Part shown: in pieces, positions 34,247-41,680 of the stretch
Layout: every line of letters begins with the position of its first letter
Numbering within the stretch: the first letter of the stretch is position 1
Assembly (NCBI RefSeq): GCF_001887595.1
Contig: NZ_CP017480.1
Span: 3,500,001-3,564,000, forward strand
Direction of reading: 5' to 3'
Source: Luteibacter rhizovicinus DSM 16549
Lineage (GTDB): Bacteria > Pseudomonadota > Gammaproteobacteria > Xanthomonadales > Rhodanobacteraceae
DNA: 64,000 bases
Translations under genes and position numbers: made by a program
Notes under the pieces: model-generated
Told to the model about the DNA's origin: nothing
Seen by the model: only the letters and a program-made list of their open reading frames with translations
Database searches by the model: none

Positions 34247-34374
34247 AGGAAAGTCCTCACATCGGTTCGTCGGTATGGCGGCGGGCCACGCTAGAAAATC
34301 CGCGCATTGTCGTGTCCCTGTCACCGCAGAAACAAGGCGCGATGCACAAACGTTCAGGGATCATGCGGGGTCGC

Positions 34375-34402
34375 TTGTTATGGCGGCGTCTTGCGCTAAG
34401 GT
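34375..34402 (+). promoter_or_regulatory. ppsR promoter, predicted leaderless
   Basis: TTGTTA (34375-34380), a 16-base spacer, then TAAGGT (34397-34402). The ATG at 34409 begins six bases after the -10 box, so the first transcribed base would be in or beside the start codon. Confidence 0.5.
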
Positions 34403-34408
34403 TTGTCC

Positions 34409-35251
34409 ATGGACCAACCGCTGGGAAACCCCCCGATGCGCCGTACCGTCTTCTTCATTTCCGATTCCACCGGCATCACCGCCGAAACCATCGGGAACAG
34501 CATGCTGGCCCAGTTCGAGGGGGTCCAGTTCGACACCCACCGCCTGCCGTTCATCGATAACCCGCAGAAAGCCGAGGCGGCGTCCCTGCGCATCAAGACC
34601 AAGTACGCCCAGGACGGCCAGCGGCCGATCGTCGTCAACACCATGACCTCCCGCGCCCTCTGCGACATCGTCGCCGGCAGCGGCGCGCTGATGCTGGACG
34701 TGTTCGCCCCCTTTATCGACCCGCTGGAGGCCGAACTGGGCACCAAGCAGTCGGGTGCGGTCAATCGGTCACACGGCCTGGTGGACTTCGAGCGCTACGA
34801 GGCGCGTATCAACGCCACCAACTACGCCCTGGCGCACGACGACGGCCTGGACGTCGACTACAACGAATCGGACCTGGTCCTCGTGGGCGTTTCCCGCTCC
34901 GGAAAGACGCCTACCTGCCTCTACATGGCCTTGCATTACGGCGTTTGTGCCGCCAACTATCCGCTCACGGACGACGACCTGGACAAGCTGGAGCTGCCAA
35001 CCCGTCTCCGCCCCTATCGAAGCCGCCTTTTCGGCCTGACCATCGACCCGAACCGCCTTGCGCAGATCCGCGAGCAGCGGCGCCCGGGCAGTCGATATGC
35101 GACCCTGAAACAGTGTCGCTGGGAGCTGGAGCAGGCCGACCGCCTTATGCGGCGGGAAAACATTCCGGTCCTCAACACCACGCATACGTCCATCGAGGAG
35201 ATTTCGAGCAAGATTTTCGAGTACCTCGGCATCGAACGTCACATGTACTAG
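34409..35251 (+). CDS. ppsR: PEP synthetase regulatory protein (bifunctional kinase/pyrophosphorylase)
   Basis: The 280-aa DUF299 protein phosphorylates and dephosphorylates PpsA on a threonine using ADP and phosphate. The phosphate-binding loop is VLVGVSRSGKTPTCLYMA. RRTVFFISDSTGITAET is the usual N-terminus. ATG 34409 gives a length close to E. coli PpsR (277); ATG 34436 is also possible. AAGG at 34398-34401 could act as a ribosome-binding site but overlaps the -10 box. The gene is divergent from ppsA, its target. Confidence 0.93.
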   Translation: MDQPLGNPPMRRTVFFISDSTGITAETIGNSMLAQFEGVQFDTHRLPFIDNPQKAEAASLRIKTKYAQDGQRPIVVNTMTSRALCDIVAGSGALMLDVFAPFIDPLEAELGTKQSGAVNRSHGLVDFERYEARINATNYALAHDDGLDVDYNESDLVLVGVSRSGKTPTCLYMALHYGVCAANYPLTDDDLDKLELPTRLRPYRSRLFGLTIDPNRLAQIREQRRPGSRYATLKQCRWELEQADRLMRRENIPVLNTTHTSIEEISSKIFEYLGIERHMY

Positions 35252-35278
35252 ACAGCCTTACGGAGAACCTCGCCCGAC

Positions 35279-35755
35279 ATGACCGCCGTCATCGAACGCC
35301 CATCCGCCTTCCTCCCCGGACGCTTCGGCTTCCTGATGGGGCTGTATGCGGAGAACTATCATCGGCTGGCACGGTTGTTCGCGCCGCAGCGGCTGGCGCC
35401 GGGCCGTTACATCTCCGACGTGGACGACGGCCTGAAAGTGCGCCTGGACGTGCAGGAAAAGCACCCTTACACGCTGGAACTCGAGCTCACGTACGACTTC
35501 GTCGACGAGACTACCGGGCAGCCTTCGCCATCGGCCCAGTTGCGCATGTACACCGATGCGCATGTGGCCGAAGCCATGCACTGTCACCCGGGGCGCAAGC
35601 TCTGGCAGGTGCTCGGGCCCTTTCCGCCGGCGAATACGGTGCTCCAGCATCGTCTGCGCATGAATGGATTCCTCAGCCGCTGGCTGGAATTCCTCGCCGA
35701 GCAGGGCCATTCGATCGGCACGCTCGAGCGTCTTGACGACACCAAAACCGACTAA
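35279..35755 (+). CDS. DUF1249 family protein (YqiB-like)
   Basis: The 158-aa protein matches DUF1249: FGFLMGLYAENYHRLARLFAPQRLAPGRYISDV, then LELELTYDFVD and AQLRMYTDAHVAEAMHC. Function is unknown. It lies 27 bases after ppsR and is probably co-transcribed. It has no signal peptide or membrane helix. A REP element and a terminator follow. Confidence 0.85.
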   Translation: MTAVIERPSAFLPGRFGFLMGLYAENYHRLARLFAPQRLAPGRYISDVDDGLKVRLDVQEKHPYTLELELTYDFVDETTGQPSPSAQLRMYTDAHVAEAMHCHPGRKLWQVLGPFPPANTVLQHRLRMNGFLSRWLEFLAEQGHSIGTLERLDDTKTD

Positions 35756-35765
35756 ATCGCTCGTT

Positions 35766-35788
35766 GTGGGAGCCGATTCATCGGCGAT
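35766..35788. repeat. REP element GTGGGAGCCGATTCATCGGC type
   Basis: A GTGGG-headed unit with hairpin GCCGA-TTCA-TCGGC. It is identical over 23 bases to the copy at 41654-41676. A GC hairpin (CCCGC-GGCA-GCGGG, 35789-35802) follows. Confidence 0.7.
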
Positions 35789-35814
35789 CCCGCGGCAGCG
35801 GGCCAGATGGAAGC

Positions 35815-35848
35815 AAAAAAAAACCCGCCAGATGGCGGGATTCTTTTT
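35815..35848. terminator. Bidirectional rho-independent terminator
   Basis: A run of nine A, stem CCCGCC/GGCGGG with AGAT loop, then ATTCTTTTT. On the minus strand it ends the tRNA operon with nine U; on the plus strand it ends the ppsR-DUF1249 transcript. Confidence 0.8.
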
Positions 35849-35856
35849 GGAAGTAA

Positions 35857-35933
35857 TGGCGGAGCGGACGGGACTCGAACCCGCGACCTCCGGCGTGACA
35901 GGCCAGCATTCTAACCGACTGAACTACCGCTCC
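35857..35933 (-). tRNA. tRNA-Asp (GTC)
   Basis: A 77-nt cloverleaf on the minus strand: acceptor GGAGCGG/CCGCTCC, D-arm with GTTCAGTCGGTTAGAA, anticodon loop CTGTCAC (GTC) and T-arm GGGTTCGAGTC. CCA is encoded. It is last in the Ala-Glu-Asp operon. Confidence 0.95.
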
Positions 35934-36002
35934 ACACTTACGTTCCAGCTTTCCAACATTTCCAACTTCTTCGTCCTTAACACTCTCTGGCGGACCAGAA
36001 AG

Positions 36003-36078
36003 TGGCGTCCCCACGGGGATTCGAACCCCGGTCGCCACCGTGAAAGGGTGATGTCCTAGGCCTCTAGACGATGGGGAC
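36003..36078 (-). tRNA. tRNA-Glu (TTC)
   Basis: A 76-nt cloverleaf on the minus strand: acceptor GTCCCCA/TGGGGAC, anticodon loop CTTTCAC with TTC, T-arm GGGGTTCGAATCC, encoded CCA. It is the middle gene of the operon. Confidence 0.95.
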
Positions 36079-36089
36079 GTCTTAGAAGT

Positions 36090-36165
36090 TGGTGGAGCCA
36101 GCCGGGATCGAACCGGCGACCTCCTGCATGCCATGCAGGCGCTCTCCCAGCTGAGCTATGGCCCC
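36090..36165 (-). tRNA. tRNA-Ala (GGC)
   Basis: A 76-nt cloverleaf on the minus strand: acceptor GGGGCCA/TGGCTCC, D-arm TAGCTCAGCTGGGAGA, anticodon stem CTGCA-GGC region reading GGC, T-arm GGTTCGATCCC, encoded CCA. It is first in the operon, 17 bases from the promoter -10 box. Confidence 0.95.
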
Positions 36166-36181
36166 CTGCTGGAAGCCGCAA

Positions 36182-36210
36182 AGATTACGTCCGACCCGCT
36201 AATTCGTCAA
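36182..36210 (-). promoter_or_regulatory. tRNA operon promoter
   Basis: On the minus strand TTGACG (36210-36205), 17 bases, TAATCT (36187-36182). Transcription would start about 36175 just before tRNA-Ala. An A/T-rich tract (36221-36245), such as an UP element, lies upstream. Confidence 0.75.
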
Positions 36211-36370
36211 GCATTCGTTACAGTTTTTTTTAAATTATTTTCACGAATTCGAGAATGACGAACGCTGGCGCGCACTTGCGTGACGATGAGCGCGTGAGTG
36301 TCGACGCGTATTCCGTACGCATGTTCCTGCGCACGCGCTAACCTGTCCCTTCGCACACACAGGGGCAGGC

Positions 36371-38131
36371 ATGCACGGCATCGTTTTCATCCAGGATCTG
36401 GCAACGGTGATGCTCGTTGCCGGCCTGACGACCGTGATCTTCCAGCGACTGAGGCAGCCGGTGGTACTCGGTTACATCATCGCGGGGCTGCTGATCGGGC
36501 CGCATACGCTGCCGGTGATCTTCATTCACGATGAAGAAACCATTCGTACCTTGTCCGAACTGGGCATGATCCTGCTGCTGTTCGCGCTCGGCCTGGAGTT
36601 CAGCCTGAAGAAGCTGCGCGCCGTCGGTGGCGCCGCGCTGGTCGCGGCGTTCGCCGAAATCGTGCTGATGGTGTGGATCGGCTACGAGATCGGCCGGTTC
36701 TTCGGCTGGTCGGCGATGGACGCGATCTTCCTCGGCGCCATGCTCTCGATCTCCTCGACCACGATCATCATGAAGGCGCTCGAGGACCTCGGCCTGAAGC
36801 GTGAGCGCTTCGCCCAGCTGATGTTCGGCATCCTCATCGTGGAGGATCTGCTCGCCATCGTCCTGATGGCCCTGCTCACGGGTATCGCCAGTACAGGCGG
36901 CCTGGAGGCGAGCCAGGCATTTGCGGCGATCGGCCGGCTCGGCCTGTTCATGGCCGTGTCCCTGGTGGTGGGGCTGCTGCTGGTGCCGCGTGTGGTCGAC
37001 TACATCGCGCGGGTCAGCCGCAACGACGTGCTGCTGATTGCCGTGCTGGGCATCTGCTTCGGCTTCTGCCTGCTGGTCACCGAAATGGGCTACAGCGTGG
37101 CGCTGGGTGCCTTCATGATCGGCGCGATCGTGGCCGAATCGGACAGCGTGGCACGCATCGAGCGGATCATCATGCCGGTGCGCGACATGTTCAGCGCGAT
37201 CTTCTTCGTCGCCATCGGCATGTTGATCGACCCCGCACTGCTCGTGGAATACGCCTGGCCGATCACCATCGTGACCATCGCCGTGGTCGTGGGCAAGGTG
37301 GTGACCTGCAGTTTCGGCAGTTTCGTCGCCGGCAACGATGGCCGCACATCGCTGCGCGTGGGCATGGGTCTGGCGCAGATCGGCGAATTCTCGTTCGTGA
37401 TCGCGTCACTGGGTCTCACCCTCGAGGTGACCAGTAAATTCCTTTACCCGGTGGCAGTGGCGGTGTCGGCCATCACCACATTCCTCACCCCCTATCTGAT
37501 CCGCGCCTCCGATCCTCTGGCGAGTTTCCTGGGCCGGGCCTTGCCCACCCGCGTCACGGGCGTGTTCGGTGCCTATACCGAATGGATGGGGAACCTCGGC
37601 CTGCAGGGGCAGGGTGCCATCGTGATGAAGATGATCCGCCGGCTGGTCTGGCACGTGATCATCAACATGATGCTGGTGATCGCGGTATTCGTCATCGTCG
37701 CCTTCGCCTACCGTCGCGGCTTCCTCCATGTCGACGTGCTCAGTGATGACGCCACGGTGCGACGGAGCCTGGCCTGGTCGTTCGCCGCGCTGATGTCCCT
37801 GCCCATGGTGGTTGCGGCCTACCGCAAGGCCGGGGCGCTGGGCATGTTGCTGGCCGAGCTGAGCATTCCGGACAGGTTCGGCAGCCGCACCTTCCGGATT
37901 CGCTCCGTTCTCGGGCGCATCATCCCGGTGGTGGCGATGTTGATCCTCGGCCTCCTCGTGGCTGCCCTGGCGTCCACCATCCTGCCCCCGCGGGAGGTCG
38001 CCGGGGTGCTGGTCCTGATCGGCATCGGCCTGGTGTGGCTGCTCTGGCGGGTACTGGTACAGGTGCACGCGCGCCTGCAGGCGGCCCTGCGGGACACCCT
38101 GGAAAAACCCGGTTCGGGACACGATGAGTGA
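36371..38131 (+). CDS. CPA2-family cation:proton antiporter without RCK domain
   Basis: The 586-aa protein has the CPA2 (KefB/KefC-like) core of about twelve helices: QRLRQPVVLGYIIAGLLIGPHTLPVI, LLLFALGLEFSLKKLRAVG, ALEDLGLKRERFAQLMFGILIVEDLLAIVLMALL and GEFSFVIASLGL. The C-terminal 180 residues hold four further helices rather than a TrkA-N/RCK nucleotide-binding domain. It probably exchanges K+ or Na+ for H+ at the inner membrane. The ion and direction are not readable. The gene stands alone between the tRNA operon and the FKBP gene. Confidence 0.85.
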   Translation: MHGIVFIQDLATVMLVAGLTTVIFQRLRQPVVLGYIIAGLLIGPHTLPVIFIHDEETIRTLSELGMILLLFALGLEFSLKKLRAVGGAALVAAFAEIVLMVWIGYEIGRFFGWSAMDAIFLGAMLSISSTTIIMKALEDLGLKRERFAQLMFGILIVEDLLAIVLMALLTGIASTGGLEASQAFAAIGRLGLFMAVSLVVGLLLVPRVVDYIARVSRNDVLLIAVLGICFGFCLLVTEMGYSVALGAFMIGAIVAESDSVARIERIIMPVRDMFSAIFFVAIGMLIDPALLVEYAWPITIVTIAVVVGKVVTCSFGSFVAGNDGRTSLRVGMGLAQIGEFSFVIASLGLTLEVTSKFLYPVAVAVSAITTFLTPYLIRASDPLASFLGRALPTRVTGVFGAYTEWMGNLGLQGQGAIVMKMIRRLVWHVIINMMLVIAVFVIVAFAYRRGFLHVDVLSDDATVRRSLAWSFAALMSLPMVVAAYRKAGALGMLLAELSIPDRFGSRTFRIRSVLGRIIPVVAMLILGLLVAALASTILPPREVAGVLVLIGIGLVWLLWRVLVQVHARLQAALRDTLEKPGSGHDE

Positions 38132-38160
38132 CCGAATCGTCATTCCGTTGAAAGGCTGCT

Positions 38161-38188
38161 GAACTTTTCATGTGAAACCTTGTCTCTC
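38161..38188 (+). promoter_or_regulatory. Putative RpoE-type promoter of the FKBP gene
   Basis: GAACTT (38161-38166), 16 bases, TCTCTC (38183-38188). The spacing equals that of the rpoE promoter in this window. The leader to the ATG at 38297 would be about 100 bases. Confidence 0.45.
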
Positions 38189-38296
38189 GCCACGTCATTG
38201 CAAGCAAGGCGCGAACCACCGCACAATGGCGTTTCCGCCTCCACATGGAGGTGTACCGGCGGCGTCGCCGAATCTTTCCAAGAGAGGGAATACCGA

Positions 38297-39082
38297 ATGA
38301 AGCAATTTTTGCGTCCCACGATGACGGCCGTCGCCCTGGCGGTTGCGCTGGGTACTGCCGCGGGCGCATCCGCCCAGGCAGCCAAGCCGGCTGCTGCTGG
38401 TGCGGGCACCGTTGATAAGCAGAAGGCCAGCTACGTCGTGGGTTGGGACCTTGCCAGCTCGCTGCCGCCGCTCGTCGCGAAAGAAGTGGATGCCGCTACG
38501 GTCGCCAAGGCCCTGCAGGCTGCTCTGTCCGGCCAGAAGCCGACCATGACCGAAGCCGAAGCCAAGACGGTCCGCGAAGCCTTCGTGGCCCAGCTGAAGG
38601 TCAAGGCCGAAGCCGAGTACAACAAGGTTGCAGCCCAGAACAAGTCGGAAGGCGATGCTTTCCTGGCCAAGAACAAGAGCGCCGCTGGCGTGAAGGTCAC
38701 GGCATCGGGCCTGCAGTACCAGGTTGTCCAGGCAGGTACCGGCGCACGTCCGGGCCCGAACGACATGGTCTCGATCAACTACACCGGTACGTTCGTGAAC
38801 GGCGAGAAGTTCGACGCGTCGGCTGACCATCAGCCTGCCGGTCCGGCTTCGATCCCGCTCCAGGCGGTGATTCCGGGCTTCCGCGAAGGCCTGCAGCTGA
38901 TGCAGACCGGCGGCAAGTACAAGCTCTTCATCCCGTCGAACATCGCTTACGGCGCCAAGCCGGAAAACGGCTTCCCGCCGAATGCGACGATCATCTTCGA
39001 CGTCGAGCTGCTCAAGACCGGTCCGGCTCCTGCCGGCCAGGGTCCGGGTGGTCCGGGCGCCGGCGCTCCGGGCGGCAAGTAA
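38297..39082 (+). CDS. Periplasmic FKBP-type peptidyl-prolyl isomerase (FkpA/Mip-like)
   Basis: The 261-aa protein has a signal peptide (MKQFLRPTMTAVALAVALGTAAGASAQA), an N-terminal helical dimerisation domain (about 35-125: KASYVVGWDLASSL, AFVAQLKVKAEAEYNKVAAQN) and a C-terminal FKBP domain (VKVTASGLQYQVVQAGTG, MVSINYTGTFVNGEKFDAS, IPGFREGLQLMQTGGKYKLFIP). The last 17 residues are a Gly/Pro/Ala tail. It folds outer-membrane and periplasmic proteins by proline isomerisation. GAGAGGGAA precedes the ATG. A terminator follows. fkpA of E. coli is an RpoE target, which fits the GAACTT box upstream. Confidence 0.92.
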   Translation: MKQFLRPTMTAVALAVALGTAAGASAQAAKPAAAGAGTVDKQKASYVVGWDLASSLPPLVAKEVDAATVAKALQAALSGQKPTMTEAEAKTVREAFVAQLKVKAEAEYNKVAAQNKSEGDAFLAKNKSAAGVKVTASGLQYQVVQAGTGARPGPNDMVSINYTGTFVNGEKFDASADHQPAGPASIPLQAVIPGFREGLQLMQTGGKYKLFIPSNIAYGAKPENGFPPNATIIFDVELLKTGPAPAGQGPGGPGAGAPGGK

Positions 39083-39102
39083 GCCCACGCGGCACCTGTA
39101 AG

Positions 39103-39137
39103 AAAATAAAGGGCGCGGAGCGATCCGCGCCCTTTTT
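39103..39137. terminator. Rho-independent terminator after the FKBP gene
   Basis: GGGCGCGGA (39111-39119), GCGA loop, TCCGCGCCC (39124-39132) and five T (39133-39137); an A-rich stretch precedes the stem. Confidence 0.85.
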
Positions 39138-39139
39138 CT

Positions 39140-39167
39140 TTGCCTGGCTGCCAGCCGGGACTACAAT
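39140..39167 (+). promoter_or_regulatory. ugd promoter
   Basis: TTGCCT (39140-39145), 16 bases, TACAAT (39162-39167). It starts right after the terminator; the leader to the ugd ATG at 39209 is about 35 bases and contains GGGAG before the start. Confidence 0.6.
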
Positions 39168-39208
39168 CGACCGTTACGACAGCAGGTCCTGATGTCCCTG
39201 GGAGTTCC

Positions 39209-40558
39209 ATGAAAGTCACGATCTTCGGCACCGGCTACGTCGGTCTCGTCACCGGCACCTGCCTTGCGGAGATGGGCAACCATGTCGTCTGCGTGGATGT
39301 GGATGCAGGCAAGGTCGATCGCCTGAAAGCCGGCGACATCCCGATCTACGAGCCGGGCCTGGAGCCGATGGTCGTCCGCAATCACGGGGACGGGCGCCTG
39401 GATTTCACCACCGATGCCGTCCCCGCCGTGGGCCACGGTGAGGTGGTCTTCATCGCTGTCGGCACACCGCCGGACGAAGACGGCAGTGCGGATCTCCAGT
39501 ATGTGCTTGCCGTCGCGAAAACCATTGGCGACAACATTGACCGCTATACGGTCGTGGTGAACAAGTCGACCGTTCCGGTCGGCACGGCCGATCGTGTACG
39601 CGGAGCCGTGTCCGCGCGGTTGCAGGCGCGAGGTGTCGAGATTCCCTTCGACGTGGTCTCCAATCCCGAATTCCTGAAGGAAGGCGATGCGGTCGAAGAC
39701 TGCATGCGTCCGGACCGGATCATCGTCGGTGCGTCGAGCCCCAAAGCGATCGCCGTGCTGCGCAAGCTGTATGCGCCATTCAACCGCAATCACGATCGCA
39801 TGGTGGTGATGGACGAGCGCTCGGCTGAGCTGACCAAGTACGCCGCCAACGCCATGCTCGCGACCAAGATCAGTTTCATGAACGAGATCGCGAACATCGC
39901 CGAGCATGTCGGCGCGGACGTGGAGCTCGTGCGCCAGGGCATCGGCGCGGACCCGCGCATCGGCTATCACTTCATTTATCCCGGTGCCGGCTACGGTGGC
40001 TCGTGTTTCCCGAAGGATGTGCAGGCGCTGGCGCGCACGGCGCACGCGGTCGGTTACGACGCCCGGCTGCTCGACGCCGTGGAAGCGGTGAACAACTCGC
40101 AGAAGTCCCGTCTGTTCGCGCTCCTGTCGCGTCACTTCGGCGGCGAACTGAAAGGGCGGACCATCGCGCTCTGGGGGCTCGCCTTCAAGCCGAACACGGA
40201 CGACATGCGCGAGGCGTCGAGTCGTCGCCTGATGGAGCAGCTGTGGGAGGCGGGTGCCCGGGTAAGGGCCTTCGATCCGGAGGCGGCGGATGAAACCCGC
40301 CGCATTTACGGGGAGCGTGACGATCTGCGCCTGGTCGATCGTCCGTACGAGGCGATCGACGGTGCCGATGCGTTGATGATCGTCACCGAGTGGAAGGCGT
40401 TCCGTGCCCCGGACTTCGCGCGCGTCAAATCGCTGCTGACGATCCCGGTGATCTTCGACGGCCGGAATCTGTACGATCCGGCCACGGTCGAGGAAGCCGG
40501 CATCGCCTATTACGGCATCGGCCGCGGCCGCAGCCTGGTGGGACGTCACGATGACTGA
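39209..40558 (+). CDS. ugd: UDP-glucose 6-dehydrogenase
   Basis: The 449-aa enzyme oxidises UDP-glucose to UDP-glucuronate with 2 NAD+, for exopolysaccharide or LPS. The Rossmann motif is [20 protein letters not shown], substrate-binding [18 protein letters not shown] and the catalytic cysteine is in [24 protein letters not shown] lies in the C-terminal domain. GGGAG precedes the ATG; the stop overlaps slyX by 8 bases. Length is typical. Confidence 0.95.
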   Translation: MKVTIFGTGYVGLVTGTCLAEMGNHVVCVDVDAGKVDRLKAGDIPIYEPGLEPMVVRNHGDGRLDFTTDAVPAVGHGEVVFIAVGTPPDEDGSADLQYVLAVAKTIGDNIDRYTVVVNKSTVPVGTADRVRGAVSARLQARGVEIPFDVVSNPEFLKEGDAVEDCMRPDRIIVGASSPKAIAVLRKLYAPFNRNHDRMVVMDERSAELTKYAANAMLATKISFMNEIANIAEHVGADVELVRQGIGADPRIGYHFIYPGAGYGGSCFPKDVQALARTAHAVGYDARLLDAVEAVNNSQKSRLFALLSRHFGGELKGRTIALWGLAFKPNTDDMREASSRRLMEQLWEAGARVRAFDPEAADETRRIYGERDDLRLVDRPYEAIDGADALMIVTEWKAFRAPDFARVKSLLTIPVIFDGRNLYDPATVEEAGIAYYGIGRGRSLVGRHDD

Positions 40559-40763
40559 GACGGACGATCGCATGATGGAGCTCGAGATGCGTCTCGCCTT
40601 CATCGACGATACGGTCAACGGGCTGTCATCGGCAGACACCGAGATAGCCCGACGACTGGATCGACTGGAGAGGGCGTTGCGCGACCTGCGTTCCGACCTC
40701 ATGAACATGCGTGCGGGACTTGGCAGCGACAACGCCAACGAGCCCCCGCCGCCGCATTACTGA
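40551..40763 (+). CDS. slyX: SlyX family protein
   Basis: The 70-aa protein is SlyX-like: [49 protein letters not shown], a coiled-coil with E/L heptads, and a Pro-rich C-terminus ending PPPHY. Its function is unknown. It overlaps ugd by 8 bases and precedes the DUF2058 gene by 24 bases, so the three may be co-transcribed. Confidence 0.85.
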   Translation: MTETDDRMMELEMRLAFIDDTVNGLSSADTEIARRLDRLERALRDLRSDLMNMRAGLGSDNANEPPPPHY

Positions 40764-40787
40764 ATAACCGAACGAGCCTTATCGATC

Positions 40788-41519
40788 ATGGCAGAGTCCC
40801 TGCGCGACCAGTTACTGAAGAGCGGCCTCGTCAAGGAGGTCCGCGAAGAAAAAAGGACGTCCGCACCGCCGCGGCAAGCGAGTTCCGATGCTGCCAAGGG
40901 CGGCCGGACATCCGCCGGCAGCGGCCAGCCGTACGCGGGCAACAATCCGCGTCAGGGTGCGAAGCCCGCACAGGGTGGTCGGCCGCAGCAGGGTGGCAAG
41001 CCCCAGCAAGGCGGCCGTCCGCCGCAGGGCAACCGGCCCCAGGGTGGTGGCCGACCGCAGCAGGGCGGTAAGCCCGGTGCGGGTGGACAGCCTCGTCCGC
41101 CGCGTACGGACGGCGAGATCGACCTGGCCAAGGCCTACGCCATCCGCGCGCAGACCGATGCGACCGAGCGTCGCCGTCTCGAGGCCGAGGCGGCCGAGCA
41201 GGCCCGGTTGCGCAAGGAGAGGAAGCGCAAGGTCGAAGAACTCCTGAAGGGGAAGGCCCTGAACCTCGCCGATGCCGATCAGGTTCGTCATTTCCCTTAT
41301 GGCGAGAAGATCCGCCGCGTCCACGTGGATGCGGCCCAGTTGGTCGCGATCAACGCGGGCGAACTGGGCGTCGTGCAGCAGGGTGGTCGCTATCTTGTCG
41401 TCGACAAGGGGGTCATCTCGGAGCTGCAGGAATTGGCGCCGGAGTTCATTGCGCTACTGGTCGATCCGAACGCGGTGAGCGAGTCGGACGATGGGGTGCC
41501 GGACGATTTGATGTGGTGA
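40788..41519 (+). CDS. DUF2058 (YaiL-like) protein with Gly/Gln/Pro repeat insert
   Basis: The 243-aa protein has the DUF2058 start (MAESLRDQLLKSGLVKEVREE) and C-terminal conserved parts (DLAKAYAIRAQTDATERRRLEAEAAEQARLRKERKRKVEELL, FPYGEKIRRVHVDAAQLVAI). Between them, about residues 50-106 are tandem QGGRPQQGGKP-like units absent from E. coli YaiL (about 180 aa). The core may bind nucleic acid; the insert is probably disordered and multivalent. Function is unproven. Confidence 0.82.
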   Translation: MAESLRDQLLKSGLVKEVREEKRTSAPPRQASSDAAKGGRTSAGSGQPYAGNNPRQGAKPAQGGRPQQGGKPQQGGRPPQGNRPQGGGRPQQGGKPGAGGQPRPPRTDGEIDLAKAYAIRAQTDATERRRLEAEAAEQARLRKERKRKVEELLKGKALNLADADQVRHFPYGEKIRRVHVDAAQLVAINAGELGVVQQGGRYLVVDKGVISELQELAPEFIALLVDPNAVSESDDGVPDDLMW

Positions 41520-41543
41520 GGGGCGTGCCGCGCTGACGCACGG

Positions 41544-41568
41544 ATCGCCGCTGAAGCGGCTCCCGCAC
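41544..41568. repeat. REP element, inverted copy
   Basis: Reverse complement reads GTGCGGGAGCCGCTTCAGCG and then GCGAT, a variant of the GTGGGAGCC REP. It pairs with the copy at 41654 as an inverted REP pair around the terminator. Confidence 0.6.
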
Positions 41569-41624
41569 GAAGCGAGCGCCTGCGAGGCAGGCCTCGAATG
41601 CAACAGGCCCCGAATGCAAGAAGC

Positions 41625-41653
41625 AAAAAGCCCCGGACCTGCCGGGGCTTTTT
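41625..41653. terminator. Bidirectional rho-independent terminator
   Basis: Five A, stem GCCCCGG/CCGGGGC with ACCTG loop (41630-41648), five T. It ends the ugd-slyX-DUF2058 run on the plus strand and the FadJ-type gene on the minus strand. Confidence 0.85.
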
Positions 41654-41676
41654 GTGGGAGCCGATTCATCGGCGAT
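41654..41676. repeat. REP element, direct copy
   Basis: Identical over 23 bases to 35766-35788 (GTGGG, GCCGATTCATCGGC, GAT). Confidence 0.75.
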
Positions 41677-41680
41677 GCTT

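Noticed and set aside
31952..34294. 780-codon plus-strand frame
   Set aside because: Shadow of ppsA, which has all catalytic motifs on the minus strand.
31874..34324. ATG start for ppsA at 34324
   Set aside because: It adds 26 residues foreign to the family; TTG 34246 has a good ribosome-binding site and the expected protein length.
35789..35802. CCCGC/GCGGG hairpin after the REP as a terminator
   Set aside because: No U tract; the true terminator is at 35815-35848.
39161..40738. 525-codon minus-strand frame
   Set aside because: Antisense of ugd and slyX; no recognisable domain.
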